From Gracilaria domingensis (lineage: Eukaryota > Rhodophyta > Florideophyceae > Gracilariales > Gracilariaceae): a DNA stretch of 64,000 nt. Made by a program: the position numbers and the translations under genes. Where the stretch lies: NCBI GenBank assembly GCA_022539475.1, contig VCMS01000092.1, positions 124,001 through 188,000 on the forward strand, given 5' to 3'. The notes below the pieces were generated by a model. That model did no database searches, was not told the origin of the DNA, and was given only the letters and a program-made list of their open reading frames with translations. Shown piece by piece: positions 10,301-22,342 of the stretch. Position 1 is the first letter of the stretch; every line of letters starts with the position of its first letter.

Positions 10301-10993
10301 TGTGGTTTAGTACCTTCGAGGGTGGCGAGGTGGTGGCCGGCTAACCTCTAGAGGGGTTCCTCTTGGACTTAACCAGTCACGACTCACTAGGAGTTCCTCG
10401 CTGCGCGACAACTACAACTTACGCCAGGAGCGTCCAATCTTCAACCTGAAAGGTTCTTCTTGAAGTACTCTCCTTCTTGAGTCTGACGAGCTTCGGCTCG
10501 TCTTGTTTGGGCTTCCGACCGTCCAACGGTAGCTTCGGGATTCTGAGCTCCCTCTCGCTATCCAGAAGGATCGTCCGTGCGACGGAGAACGGGCAGGGTC
10601 TCGCTCGTGCGCCATGGAGGCGAATTGAACAATCACGGTGCATATCGCGGCCTTCTGGTTGGCCAGGCGATGGCACATGTGAGCCACGAGTTACCCTAAC
10701 AGGTGTCCGTTCGCCTACGGTTGGCGACCGTACATCGTGCACCGTGCACGTGTGGTACTCGCGCACGCGACTTACTGTCAGCAGTTCCCCGCGTCGGTGG
10801 TGCTTTCCATACGTCACCACGTCACACAACGTGTTACTCTCCACTTGGGTGTGTCATGAGTCCTCTGCCACGCGGCGTGGGTGCACCATCGACGGTTTCC
10901 AAACTCGTACTTCGTACTTCACCTTTCCAAGGTTGTTTTCCCAAATAATACGCGAGTAAGAACGACTTCTCGTTTCCTCATACCACGGCGTGG
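10301..10993. other. Spacer between integrase and chromodomain ORFs of B
   Basis: About 690 bp. A 141-codon minus-strand frame (10419-10844, different from the pol frame) is basic and arginine-rich but not recognised, and the opposite strand has a similar-length overlapping frame, so neither is trusted. The pol frame contains several stops here. Confidence 0.4.
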
Positions 10994-13900
10994 TTAACAC
11001 CGGTCGGTAACATTGAGCTGATCTACCGCTTGCGGTTCTGCGTTCTCCCGAAAGCCCGGGTCTACAGATACTGTCTTCTCCGCTCTGCGGGTGGTGACCT
11101 CACTCAGTTGTGGTGTTCCCGACGGGGTTACGTTATCCACAGCGGTGTGTACCCCCTGGGTGGGTCGTGTCGTTTCCAGCGCATTGCTCAACGAACTCGA
11201 CGGAGTATCACCACGAGGTACAGCGCCTCGGCGCACCACAACGCTATCGGTAGAGACCGCGAGATTGGTTGCGGTACCTTGCGACACAGTGTGACCGTGC
11301 GACGCCCGTGTAACGGGTTCCGTACTTTCCTCCCCCTCCTTAGGCGGTGGCACGGGAGCCACGATGTCCGGTGGGGGGTCAACTCTAGTTGAGTTTTCCT
11401 CTTCGTCTCCCGCAACGGGTTGTGCTATCCGCGTGGGTGATTCTGACTTCGGTAGATCCGATAAGCCGCGATCAGGGCCGAGAGTCGCAGGGCGCAAAGA
11501 TACGACCTGTTCGTCCCCTGGAGCTTCACCCAGTTGGGTGTTAACGTGAACGTAGGGTGGTGGGGCCAGCGCGACACGGTCTAACGATATCCGTTCGTGG
11601 AGATTATTGATATCCAATACTACGGTATCGTCCGTGACGGAAATAACCTTGTAGGGTCCTTCCGCGATAGGCGAGAGCTTGTGGCGGCGTTCCTTCTCCG
11701 GATTATAGTATTCTTTGCGGAGAAATACCATATCGTCTGGTTTGACCTTTGGTAATGAGGTCTTAACCTTCGCATCGAAGTTGCGCTTATAAGCGGCCTG
11801 CGCCTTATCCATCGCTGTGCGAGCGACCGGTACCATTTTGGTTAACCAATCCTTCCAAGCGTTCCTGTATAACCCAACAGACCGGTACGTAGAAAGCGTT
11901 TCTTGAGCCTCGATTGCAACCTGTGGCGGTACTCTTGACAATACCAACTCAAAAGGTGCTAGCTTCGTTACCCGGTGGACTTGGGTGTTGTACGCATACG
12001 TAATAGCGTCCGTATACAAATCCCAATCCTTAGGATGATCTGCCACATAAGATCTTAATGCATTTAGCATGGTACGGTTAAATCGTTCTACCTGACCATT
12101 TGTTTGGGGGTGGTAGGTGGTCGTGAATAGATTCTTGACACTCAAGATCCGACAGACGTCCTGGAAAAACTTCGACGTGAACTGTGAACCGTTATCTGAT
12201 AATAGATGAACCGGTGGACCGTACACAAAGACCCAGTGGGTGACAAAAGCTTGTGCAACCACGGTGGCCGTAATCCGTTTCAGCGGGACTGTCCGTACCA
12301 ACTTAGAGAACCGATCGGTGATAACCAGAAGGTATCGATTACCTCTTGCGGTTCTGATCAATTCACCTAAGATATCGATAGCGATAAACTCCAAAGGAGA
12401 CTGTGCTGGGAACAGCGTTAACTTCTTCGAGTACTTACGAAGTTTTACGTTATTCTTAGCGCACTCGGTGCAAGAGCGTCGTACTGCTTAGCAGTCCAAT
12501 GCCATTGACGGCCAGTAAAAATCCCTACGCAGGGTCAAGTATAGTTTTCGACCTCCTGGGTGGGCTCCTACCTTCACATAGTGTGTCATGACCAACACAC
12601 GGTTTTGCAGCGAGTATGGGACCACAATTTGGGTATACGCTTCGACCAACCTAAGCAGGTACCCCTGATCGTTAACCTGAAAAGGTATACGATCTCCTCC
12701 ATTGAGACGAGCGCGAATTCGCGTACAAAACTCATCCGTTTGCTGTTCTCGGATCATCTCCTCGGAAGTGATGGGTACAAAAGATCCAGTCAAGGGATCC
12801 AACATCTCAGAAGTGAGCAGGATGTCGTCACAGATGTCATCCGACAAAGATTCGACCCAACCTGCTTGTTCTTTCACCATAAAGCATGGTATGTTCAGAT
12901 CGTCAACTGGTGCCGCTTCTGCATTTGTTCCCAAGCGGGAGAGTGCATCTGCCTGCAGATTCAACGTTCCTTTTTTGTACGTAACTGTGAATTCGAGCTA
13001 CGATAACCTCAAGCGCCAACGCATCAAGCGTCCTGATGGTTCCGAGATTTCCATGAGCCATCGGAGAGATGAGTGGTCCGTATGTACCGTAAAATGGTTG
13101 CCCGTAAGATATGGCCTCAGTGTAGTTAGAGCCCATACAACGGCTAAGCACTCTTTCTCCGAAACTGAGTAGTTACGTTCGTTTACGTTCAAAGATCGCG
13201 ACCAGTATCCAATTGGATGTCTCACGCCGTCTTCCGTGACCAGAAACAGGGCGCAACCAACCTGGTGTGCACTGGCGTCAGTATCTACTTCGAATGGAAG
13301 TCCTAGCTTAGGCAAAGCCAAGATTGGCGGTGACGTTACTGCGTCAATTAATGCCGAAAAGGCAGACGCTTCCGCGTCGCCTACGGGTTCCAGTTGAACT
13401 GGTTGACCTTTCCTCAAAAGGTGGTAAAGAGGGGTCGCAATATCTGCGAAGTTCGGGACAAAACGCCGATATACATTACAAAGACCCAGAAAACTGCGGA
13501 GTTCCGTTTGTGTCTTAGGGTGTTTCGCTTCCTTCAGCGACTTTACGCGAACTGCGTCAACTGAGAGCTGTCCAGGTCGAATGATATGCCCTAGGTATTT
13601 GACAGAATCTGTGAAGAACTCGCACTTCTTGAGTTTCAGCGTAATGCCCGCGTCCTTGAGGACTCTCATGACGTCCCGGACGTGTGTTAAGTGGTCATCA
13701 AGGTTATCGGAGAACACGATGATATCTTCAAGATACACCAAGCAGGTCTTCCACTTGAATCGAGCCAAGAGGATATCGATAGCACGTTGAAACGTAGCCG
13801 GTGCGTTGGTTAATCCGAACGGCATTCGTTTAAACCGGTACAAACCTTGGTGGCACACAAAAGCAGTTTTGTCCTTATCCTTTTCACGGATCGGAACTTG

Positions 13901-15441
13901 CCAGTATCCCCAATTGGCATCCAAGGCGGTGAACACTGTAGCACTCCCAAGCGAGTCAATGTATTCGTCCATCCTGGGTATGGGATAAACGTCTTTGAAG
14001 GTGACCGAATTTAGACGACGGTAATCAATACAGAATCGCCATGATCCGTCCGCTTTTGGAACTAGCACCACGGGTGAGGCCCAAGCGGATTGAGCCGCCT
14101 CTATGACGCCAGCGCGTAACATCTTCTCAACCTGAGATTGCTCTTCTTCCCTAGCTTTGGGACCAGCCCGGTATGGGTGTTGGGAAATGGGGCTAGTACC
14201 TGGAAGTAGGTCAATACGGTGTTCCGTGATTCCAATTGTCCCGAGGGATCCATCCCACATGGGTGTGAACTCCCTCAACATTTCTCTTAGCTTACCTCTG
14301 TGAGATTCAGGTACATGATCAAAATTCAACTGTTCCAGTTCCTTGACAGGGTCTGTATTTTCCGTTCCTGGTGGCAACGCTTTACCCTCGGTGGGTGCCA
14401 GCGACTCGGTGACTTCGCTCGCCGGGGTAACCGATGCGGTAAAAGCGGTTTCCGCTGATCCCTCCCCCTCCTTAGCATCGGTTATACCGAGAACATCCGC
14501 AACGGGTATCTTCGTCGGTACGATTGCAGCAGGGTGTGGGAGAGTGGTACCAAGGATTTGGTTTTTAGCTAACCACTGTCGGGTTGTGCCAAAGTTGGCG
14601 ACCAAAACTCTGAATGGTTTGTCGGGTTCCACCGAGATTACTCCGTTCGCCAAAGCGAGTTGCTTCTGATCATACAATGATGGCAATGGTTGTACCACAC
14701 GTAGACCAGACTGCTTAGTAGTTATGGTGACCCAAACTTGGGATTGCGCAGGGATTGCGATGGCATGGGCCACATGGAGCTTAGATGATACCGGGTCGAC
14801 GGTTGGAACTTCCTGTGCAGCAGGGAGCGGGACGCGCTTGCGTGTGGCTCTCTTTAGCGGTTTCCTTACAATCAGTATTTCGGAACCATCATCCATGGTA
14901 ACAACTCGAGCTCGAGGTCGAATCGCTTCAACAAAACGATCACAAAAGTCACAACCGAGTATCACCGGTGCGGCAATGCTTTTGCAAACCATGAAATCCA
15001 CTTTAACCATACAGGTTCCTAATCGTACCATGAGAGGTATGTACCCAAGAGTACGCAACGGGTTATTGTTGGCATCCGCGATGTCCAAACCTGGACCATG
15101 ACGAATTTCATCCCGTAGCGCCAACTCAAGGTGAATCAGGTTCGGTGCAGCTCCTGTATCCAACACAGACAACTGTCGAACCATGAACTGGTTAGACAAG
15201 CCAAGATCGGCATAAACTTTGTAGTTTCTCTTGGCCATCACAAGAACTCTTTCCGGAATACGGAGATTACGGGACCGTATCCACGGACGACGTAGAACCG
15301 AAAGGTGTTCTTAGCTCACGTCAGTTGTAGCCGCTATCCTTGAAAGGATTCTAACAGCTGGGGAGCGAAGCTGTGACGCCTCGGGCGCCTTCGACTTTGG
15401 CTCGGAAGGCGCTTCTCCCGTAGGGGAAACTCCCGAAGTCA
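10994..15441 (-). pseudogene. pol polyprotein of gypsy element B (PR-RT-RNase H-integrase)
   Basis: One continuous frame from the frameshift site at 15448 to the stop at 10994, with only three in-frame stops: TAA near 15312 in the leader, TAG at 12998-13000 and TAA at 12488-12490 (a Tyr position between His2 and Cys of the zinc region). Domains in order: protease (VLDTGAAPNLI, near 15175), RT (YRRLNSVT, FTALDANWGYWQVPI, GLTNAPATFQRAID), RNase H with its acidic residues present (VDTDAS, SEKECLAV, HTDHSSLRW, LQADALSR), the HHCC zinc region (THY, GAHPGG, SCTECAKN), integrase with D, D and E (AIDILGEL, LLSDNGSQF, NGQVERFNR), and a proline-rich tail. The RT motif reads YLED (GAA at 13727-13729) instead of YxDD, which would cripple polymerisation. 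The lesion load is low, matching the similar LTRs. Confidence 0.9.
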
Positions 15442-15448
15442 GTTTTTC
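15385..15448 (-). promoter_or_regulatory. Candidate -1 frameshift site and hairpins (gag-pol junction of B)
   Basis: On the coding strand CAG AAA AAC TGA ends gag, giving G-AAA-AAC (15448-15442) immediately before the stop, at exactly the place of GGGAAAC in element A. Pol lies in the -1 frame. Downstream come two mutually exclusive short hairpins (GGGA-GTT-TCCC, 15434-15424, and TCCC-CTAC-GGGA, 15427-15416), then a perfect 8 bp stem GCGCCTTC/GAAGGCGC (15412-15385). A and the fragment at 29.6 kb keep GGGAGT.TCCC in the same place. Confidence 0.6.
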
Positions 15449-17507
15449 TGAACGGGGCTCACCGAATTCGGTGCGTGAACTCCGTTTGGGGGGCCTAACT
15501 GAACCCCATGCGTGGGTACTTCGCCTTGAACCTGGTTCGAAGGTGCCTGTGCCGGAACGGAGGGCTGAGCATAAACCGGAACAGGTAATCCCAGTTCAGC
15601 TCTGGCCTTATCATATTCCTTTCGTGGAACAGATTCCTTTTCCTCGGGCGTGAGGGCGTCGTCATACGCAATAATTTTCGGCCTGTGCGACGGCGGAAAT
15701 ACGCACTGCGTCGATACGTGACCTGGAAGGTAGCACTGGTAATATATGACCGAGGCCGGTTTGTCGCGAGGGCGATTGTCCACTCGACGTTGTGGTGCTG
15801 TGTCCTTCCACCCTGGACGGTTCAGACGCGAAGAATTGTTAGCGTAAGGCAGCGGAGCTGCAGGCACCCGCACACCTTGGGCATACAATGTGGGGTCTTC
15901 TTCCGTGCTCGGAATCGAGGTTGACGGCAGGTCCGTAGATCCGTAAGAATTGGGGTACTTCCGATGAAGTGGACGTTATCAGCATCACCGACAGCGGTTT
16001 CACGTCGCAAAACCGACATCGATCGTGACGAACTCTCCGCGAGTAGCGCTTTCGAGCGGCGCTGCCCCGGGTTGCGGGCTCGATACGTCTCTCTTTCTGC
16101 CTGGGCGTAATTAATCAACTCTAGGTACGTCATTTGGCATTTTTCCTCGCGTCGGCGAGCGACGAACGACCGAATGGTGGGGTCCAAACCATCAACAAAC
16201 ATGGTACACCGCTCCTGTGCGGAATACACATTACCACATCGGTGAAACGCTTTGTTCAACCGCGTTGAATAAACCGTTTCAGATTCTCCACTCTTCTGTC
16301 TAGTGTCGCGAACAGCAAGAGTAGCGCTGTAAATCGCGTTGGAAGTCGCGTACGACCTAAGAAGGTAGTTCACGGCTTCCGGCCAACACGTGACTCCTCC
16401 TTCCGAGGCTCTCGAGGTTCCTCGAACTGAGTTGTACTGATCTTCCGCAGTCCCTGTTAGGAAGTACGGCAGTGCCACATATGCCTGTGCTTCACTCATA
16501 CCGAGTATATCGGCCTCCTGGACGAACCTGGCAAGGAAATCCAAGATAAGGATAGGATCTGTCCCCGAGAACTTCCTTGTTTCAAGGGTAACATTCAACC
16601 TTCGAATGTAGTCCTTCACCTTACCGGTTCTTCGCGAGGAGCGATTCGAAGTAACATCTTCCAACCGATAATAGCGGTACGACAACAGCTTTGTGTAGAG
16701 CGGGTCCGTCAGCTTTAACTCTTTGAGTCCCAAGTGGCGCCGTCCTTTGACGCGTGATCTCATCACTGCCTGAGTAGACTGCGTCGCTTTCGACCGTGTC
16801 GAACGTGACCTATGACGGTTGTCATCACTATCAGATAAATCTGACGAACTGTCTTCAGTCATGCCGCTCGAGTCAGAGCGCGATGAATCCGAATCATAGT
16901 GAACTCGTTTTGGGTGTCGACGTTTCTGCTTCACCGAACGATGGTCTTCATCTGCAGATGGATTTCCTTGAGGAACCTGTGCGTCCACAGCTTCATCCAT
17001 ACGGATTGTATCCTCCAGCGTTTCCAAGCGCGAACGAATTCGACCGATATCTGTGCGCATTTCCTCGACAAATGCCCGGTACTCCATGACGAAGACGTCT
17101 GGGGTACCCAGATTTTCCATAATGGAATTCACGTCCCTTCTCAGAAGACGTAAGTCTCCTGAGACATCCCTCACCTTGGCATTATCAACCTGCGTCCTCA
17201 ACGAGGTAACATCCTGTAGGAGTTCCACGTGAGCAGCGTGATTAATATCCAAGCAGGATTCCAACCTAGCCAACTCGGCTACGGTAGCAGCGTTAGGACT
17301 AACCATGGATGGTGTCTCAACGACGGGTTGAGCAGAACCCACATTTCCCTTGGGTGCTTCCGTAACTGAACGCGTTCTCCGGGGGCGGGGTACGACCTCA
17401 AGAGGTTGCGCCTCATCTGGGATAGACCGGGACGTTGGTGCAACGAATGGAACCGCAGCGGACGACCGCGCGGAACCAGCTCGAGAACCTCGAGGCGGTT
17501 GCGGCAT
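15439..17507 (-). pseudogene. gag of gypsy element B
   Basis: Starts at ATG 17507, 245 bp inside the 5' LTR. The first 24 codons of the open frame upstream are leader. Order of parts: arginine/proline-rich head, helical coiled-coil segment (about residues 80-165), acidic serine/aspartate linker with a basic tail (KRVHYDSDSS, then arginine-serine dipeptides), conserved core (DPILILDFLARFV, QAYVALPYFL, VTCWPEAVNYLLRSYAT, RCGNVYSAQERC, GLDPTIRSFVARR), NRPGWKDT and a knuckle-like CYLPGHVSTQC near 15745. One frameshift near 15960 separates the core from the carboxy-terminal part. Otherwise the gene is intact and ends at TGA 15439-15441 next to the slippery site. The Gag role (capsid assembly, RNA packaging) is from family knowledge. 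Confidence 0.88.
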
Positions 17508-17751
17508 ACTGAAAACCAGTAAGCAATCTGATCCAGATGATCCAGTTAAACTCGTACACGAGTCTCCAAAGAACAAGAAAACTCAATAAACCTTCTCGGT
17601 AAACCACCACGTCAGCGGTTCACGTTCAAAAGTTGTCAACCTCCAAAACTCTAAAGAGTCCCCTGATCGTTGTCAGAAAACGGTGATCCGTCAACAATCA
17701 AGTCAATTCCACGACAGTGACCTAAAACGGTTCTAAGTCGGGAGACCACTT
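17508..17751 (-). other. Leader and primer-binding site of element B
   Basis: The complement of 17730-17748 reads TGGTCTCCCGACTTAGAAC, three bases from the 5' LTR, as in element C. The implied primer 3' end is GTTCTAAGTCGGGAGACCA, ending in CCA as a tRNA would, but I cannot name the tRNA. The rest is a short untranslated leader. Confidence 0.75.
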
Positions 17752-18724
17752 TGTGGGGCAAACTCGGAAGAGTGAAACCCACCAGACTGTCCGAAGGTCC
17801 GCTCTCGTGAGAGATGGCAGACCAGTGACAGAGCCCTCTGTACCACCGTAACTCGGTTCTAAGGCCGAAGTGGCAACCGGCTATACCTACAGAGGTGCTA
17901 GGCCACGTCGTGAGGAAACGATGAGAAACTCCAGAGATGGGGTGGCATCGGCAACGATGAAACACGACCAACGACAGGTGTAGTCCCGAGAGGGAAAGCA
18001 ACAGAAAACAACAACCAAACAACACCCACACGCGACGGGTAGGGCCTCCTCGGCACTGTGCCCGGAGCGGGGCAAGACCTCCAACGGTAATGCACGGGTT
18101 TCCGTAAACACGGCAAAACTCTATACAGAGTCGGATCACTTCGTAATCTAGTCCTATACCTCCTCGGTACGACCCTCAGGTCCCGACGTCAACGACAGAT
18201 GTTCTTCAAAGGTACCGAGAGGGTAGGACCACCGTAACCAAACGTGGCTATACTCGCGAGAGTGATAACCCACGTAGGCGGTTGGCGCCAGAGCCTCACT
18301 CGTGTAGAGTCCACTCAGGAGAGCGCTACTCGACAAAGAGTTCACTTAGAAGTGCTCGAGTTGACTTTACAAAGGTGCTCGCGACGAAGAGGTCGAGCTC
18401 ACCTAAGTAGGTCTAAACTAACTATGTACACGTGGTGCACACCCGCAGGGGTGCGTACACGTGGCTAGCCCAGTGTCAGGCACCTCAGGTGCACTACCTA
18501 TTGTCCCGTAATATGCACACACACGGTGGTGTAGTACACGCGTCCACCTAGCGGTATTGGCCAGCAATGGCAACCCTGATTACAGGTAACTGTGGGAAAG
18601 CCATTCCAAAAGTAATCGCCAAAATTGGGTCCAACTCATAACTCTTCGAGTGCATCCTCGTATCACTCCCCTGAGTATATGAGGCGCATCATCCTGATAA
18701 CCACGCAAATTGCGTTGCTCTACA
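17752..18724 (-). mobile_element. Right (5') LTR of gypsy element B
   Basis: 973 bp, TGTGGGGC to CTCTACA, the partner of 6765-7738. It is flanked inside by the primer-binding site (17730-17748) and outside by TACAT (18725-18729). The palindrome with a TATA core lies at about 18117-18132. Most differences between the two LTRs are substitutions. Confidence 0.92.
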
Positions 18725-18729
18725 TACAT

Positions 18730-20310
18730 GGATCTCTCTTCGTTGAGGTGGTTGATGAATATCTCTGACCCATCAGGCCGCCTTATGCGGTGGAGGCTCC
18801 GCATAGCAGAATTCGACTTCGACGTCGTATACAAAAAGGGGACCCTGAACATCCAGGCGGACGCGCTGTAGCGCTTACTCACCAATGGGGAGACCCAGGT
18901 CTTCGAGGACGATGAGATTCCTTGCTTCGTCGTCGACGATGATGAATCGAAACCCCCAGAGTGACAGCTTGACCACTGGCCAGATGACTGCGGTGATATG
19001 GACGCTGAGTTTGATAAACTGCTTGTTGCAGGCAAAGCCGAGTCTGTAAAGCCCCTCCCGGGGAATTCTGTACCGGTATCACCGGAAGAAATGATCCAAG
19101 AACAACACGGAGACCCGTTCTGCATCACGATCCGTGCCCGACTTAACGTTGAAGCCACCCTCCCATTCGAGGTCAACGACATCGGCTATCTCACAAGGAC
19201 AGTCGAGTCGCACCCACAAGGTGTGGTACCACACTCGTTGCAGACGAGGATCCTACACCTTTTGCATTACGAAAAGTTAGGCGGCCACGCAGGTGCAAGA
19301 AAGTTGTACCTCACTTTGAGGAGAGACTTCTACTGGCCCCCCATGGCGGTGGATTGTTACGCTACGGTACGCTTCTGTGCCAATTGCGCGAGAAATCGCG
19401 TGAAACTCGGGAAGAATCCCAAGGAAGTGCAACTATTCCATGCCAGAGTGCCGCTTGAACATGTGGCAATCGATATTCTCGGCCAACTGCTTAGCACCCG
19501 GACAGGAAATATGTTCCGTCTCTTTATCACGAATCAGTTCTCGAAACTGGTTCGGACAGTATCTCTTAGGAGGATTACCGCGTTCACAGACGCGCGGGCA
19601 TTCGCCACGCACTGGATCTTTGTGTACGGTCCACCGGTGGAGTTATTACCCGATAAAGGAAAGCAATTTGCATTCCGGTTGTTCCAGGATGTATGCCGCA
19701 TCATGAACGTGAAGAACCTCTTCACGGCCACTTACCATCCCCAATGTAATGGGCAATTTGAACGGTATAACCGTGCGATGCTCACATCTCTCCGTTCTTA
19801 TGTTGCTGACCACCCAAAAATATGGGACTTATACACTGACGCGTTAACCTTTGCGTATGACACGCAGGTAGACAGGACTGATGTTTCCCCATTCGAACTG
19901 GTTTTGTCAGGGACACTCCCGCCATTGGCTTTGGAATCACAAGCTACCTTGGGCAGTTTACCATCTGTGGGTGATTATCGCCATCAATGGAAGACTTTGC
20001 TCACGAAGGTAATACCCGCTGCGGGTAAATCCATGGAGAAAGCCCAAGCCGCTTATAAACGTGATTTTGATTCTCGCTTGTGAGAAAGAACCCTTGAACC
20101 ATTTACTGTGGGCAACTATGTCTTCGTACGGAAGGAACACTAAAACTCTGAGAAGGGCAAACGTCATAAGCTCTGGCCTGTGGCGGATGGACCTCATAAG
20201 ATAATCTCGGTCGCACCGCAAACTGTTGTGGTCGAGATCGCTGACGCGCATGAGCGGATCTCCCGCGACCGCGTGGTATTGGCCCCTCCACCCTCATCTG
20301 AGCTAACGTC
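18730..20310 (+). pseudogene. Element A continued: RNase H end and integrase
   Basis: Continues the RNase H domain (SSLRWLM, RWRLRIAEFDFDVVYKKG, then NIQADAL followed by TAG near 18870). A second TAG lies near 18962. From 18998 a 361-codon open frame carries the zinc region (HLLHYEKLGGHAG, RFCANCARN) and integrase with its acidic residues in AIDILGQL, LLPDKGKQF and NGQFERYNR. The asparagine of the second block (DNG) is Lys. A stop at 20083 is followed by a degenerate GPY/F-like tail (VADGPHKIISV, ERISRDRVVLAPPP) to about 20305. There the similarity ends: no chromodomain, no polypurine tract and no 3' LTR of A follow, so the element is truncated. Confidence 0.85.
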
Positions 20311-20774
20311 TGTGTTCTGCAAAGTGGAATATAGTCTGTTCGCTTCGGAAACAAAGCTGGTTTTGGGGCTATTTGGGGCGCGCGAGGGGGTGGCAGAGGC
20401 TGGCACTCAAAAAATTAAGAAGTTTTGGAATATTAAATTCCATTTCGGGCAGTTTAGTTCTTGGGTCCCATAGTTTTTGTAGAGGTTCTACTTCGCCGCA
20501 CCACCCCATTCACTCTTTTCCGTGACCCTCTCTCAAAACTGCACTCGTGCTAGTTTGCGTTTCTATTTTCTCCCATGTTGCAATGCCAATCGCAACTCAT
20601 CCCGCCTCAATCATCCCATCACTTCTTCCCAGTCCACACCACCCCCGCTATTTACCGATTTTTCGCCCATCACGCGTTCGCATCCTCCCTCTCCGTCTCC
20701 GCAAACGCCATTTTGTAAAAGTCAGGTCGGCAACTCTCCCCATTCTCGTATACCCGCCTCGCCCCAAAACGGCT
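20311..20774. other. Junction region, no gene recognised
   Basis: Unique-looking DNA between the broken end of element A and the purine-rich gene on the minus strand. It becomes strongly pyrimidine-rich on the plus strand from about 20520. Confidence 0.5.
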
Positions 20775-21705
20775 TCAAATCCCTCCCATCCTTCTCTCCT
20801 CCTGTCCCCTCAGAATCCCCTTCGCAGTCCGCGCTACCTCCGCCGCACTCCTAAACCCAGTCACCACCGGAGCTCCGACTCCCTCCCGCGGCACCTCCTC
20901 CACCACCTTCTTCATCTCCTTACGCCTCTTCTTCAGACGGCTCTTCCCATCCCCACCCCCACCACCCTTTGCCTTCGGTGTCACAGGGGATCCCTTCTGC
21001 ACCGCCACCCTTCCCACACTTCCCTTCTCCGTCTTTCCCTCCACACCTCCTTTCACCGTCTCCTCTTCCACCAATCTTTGCCTCTAGCCCAGCTCCTTCA
21101 CCTCCTTCTCCAGCACGTCCAACCTCTCGTTCAGAACCCTATTCTTCTCCCGCAACTCTCCAACCTCCCTTCCCGCACACTCCACTATCCCATACACATG
21201 ATTTCTCATCTCCACTCCCAATACCGACAACGAATTCGCCAGGCTCGAAATCGCCTCAACCGAAACACCATTACCACCCCCACTCAGCACCACACCGCCC
21301 ATTTCCGTTACAATCTCCACAATTCCATCGTCCAGTTGCTCCTTCATCACCAACCCCAACATCCCCACCCTCGCCTTCATCTCCCCCACAAACCACATCT
21401 CCCTGTCACCCTCTCCGCCCCCTTCTCTATCTGGTCTCCAACCTCTAACTGACTCAGTTGCACCGCACCCCTTCTCTCCATCGCGACCCCCTCCACCTCC
21501 AATTCTACACCCTTCTCCACCTCATCACCATCCCCTCTCCTCGTCTCACACTTCTTTCCTTCATCGGCCACTTCCTTCTTCTGCGACATCCGACCAGCCG
21601 CCGTAATCACGTCCTCTTCCCGCTTCGGTGACCGCGTCGGCGGTACCTCCTTCCCCTTCAACAGCGTCAACAGCTCCTCATCCTTTACGTATCCGTTCGA
21701 CATCT
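20775..21705 (-). pseudogene. Unknown coiled-coil protein gene, disrupted
   Basis: From ATG 21705 (MSNGYVKDEELLTLLKG) a minus-strand frame encodes a highly charged, Lys/Glu-rich polypeptide. Near 21390 the coding potential shifts to another frame (KARVGMLGLVMKEQLDDG, then a heptad-like ending LNERLDVLEKEVKELG). An in-frame TAG at 21084-21086 separates a last basic segment (KSRLKKRRKEMKKVVEE) ending at 20775. The purine bias of this strand makes the complementary strand look open for 301 codons as a proline/serine/leucine-rich shadow. The predicted protein is mostly helical and probably a coiled coil. I recognise no family, and it could also be a gag-like or chromatin-associated protein. Confidence 0.35.
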
Positions 21706-21948
21706 TCAGAAGAAGAAGTAGTAGTTGGATCGAAGTTTCCGCTGCGATACAGTGCAATCGAGCTAAACTGTGCTGTCCACCCCCACTGTCCAACCACACG
21801 GGCTATATCCAGCACCATGATTGTCTCTGTTTCCCTCATTCCATTTCCCGCCAAAACATCTACTGTACACCTCCGCACCTTCCACTATTTAGGCGCCATC
21901 TCTCTGTCTCCTCTTTCACGCTCACATAATCCCCACCCACCTCGCTTC

Positions 21949-22290
21949 GACCGGCGACATTTTTCTCTTCCACCATAACCTCACTCGATGGTTATAGCAA
22001 AACAGGAAGATATTGCCAGTGGAGGCAAGCTAGGGACTAGTGATTGTACTTAGAGTAGCTCACCCTCTGTCTCGACTGGTGGCATCTTCTTCTTCCGTCA
22101 CATCCTGTGTGGGTTGTGACAAAAAAGAATATGTCACCACTCGACACCGGATGGGTAACAATGATAGCACGTAGAGTAGTTCATCCTCCCTCTCAGCGTC
22201 CACTGTTGATATAATGATGTTCTCTCACATCCTTTCCCGGTTGTGATACAAGAGGAATACATCTCCAATGAAGACGGAGAATATAGTCGT
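21949..22290. repeat. Degenerate tandem repeat, unit about 122 bp
   Basis: Two full imperfect units (about 21949-22072 and 22073-22193) and a partial third are recognisable from recurrent blocks: GACYGG.GRCAT, CACAT/CCATAACC, GGTTGTGA/GGTTATAG, GAYTGTACTTAGAGTAG versus GATAGCACGTAGAGTAG, and CTCACCCTCTGTCTC versus TTCATCCTCCCTCTC. It lies just downstream of the 3' end of the epimerase gene. Confidence 0.6.
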
Positions 22291-22342
22291 GATAACAAGT
22301 AAAGGTAACAATGTCATAAACAATAATTTTATGCTACTATCT

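Noticed and set aside
20547..21452. A 301-codon plus-strand frame, rich in Leu, Pro, Ser and His
   Set aside because: It lies opposite a purine-rich minus-strand gene; the composition is explained by pyrimidine bias and it has no domain-like structure.
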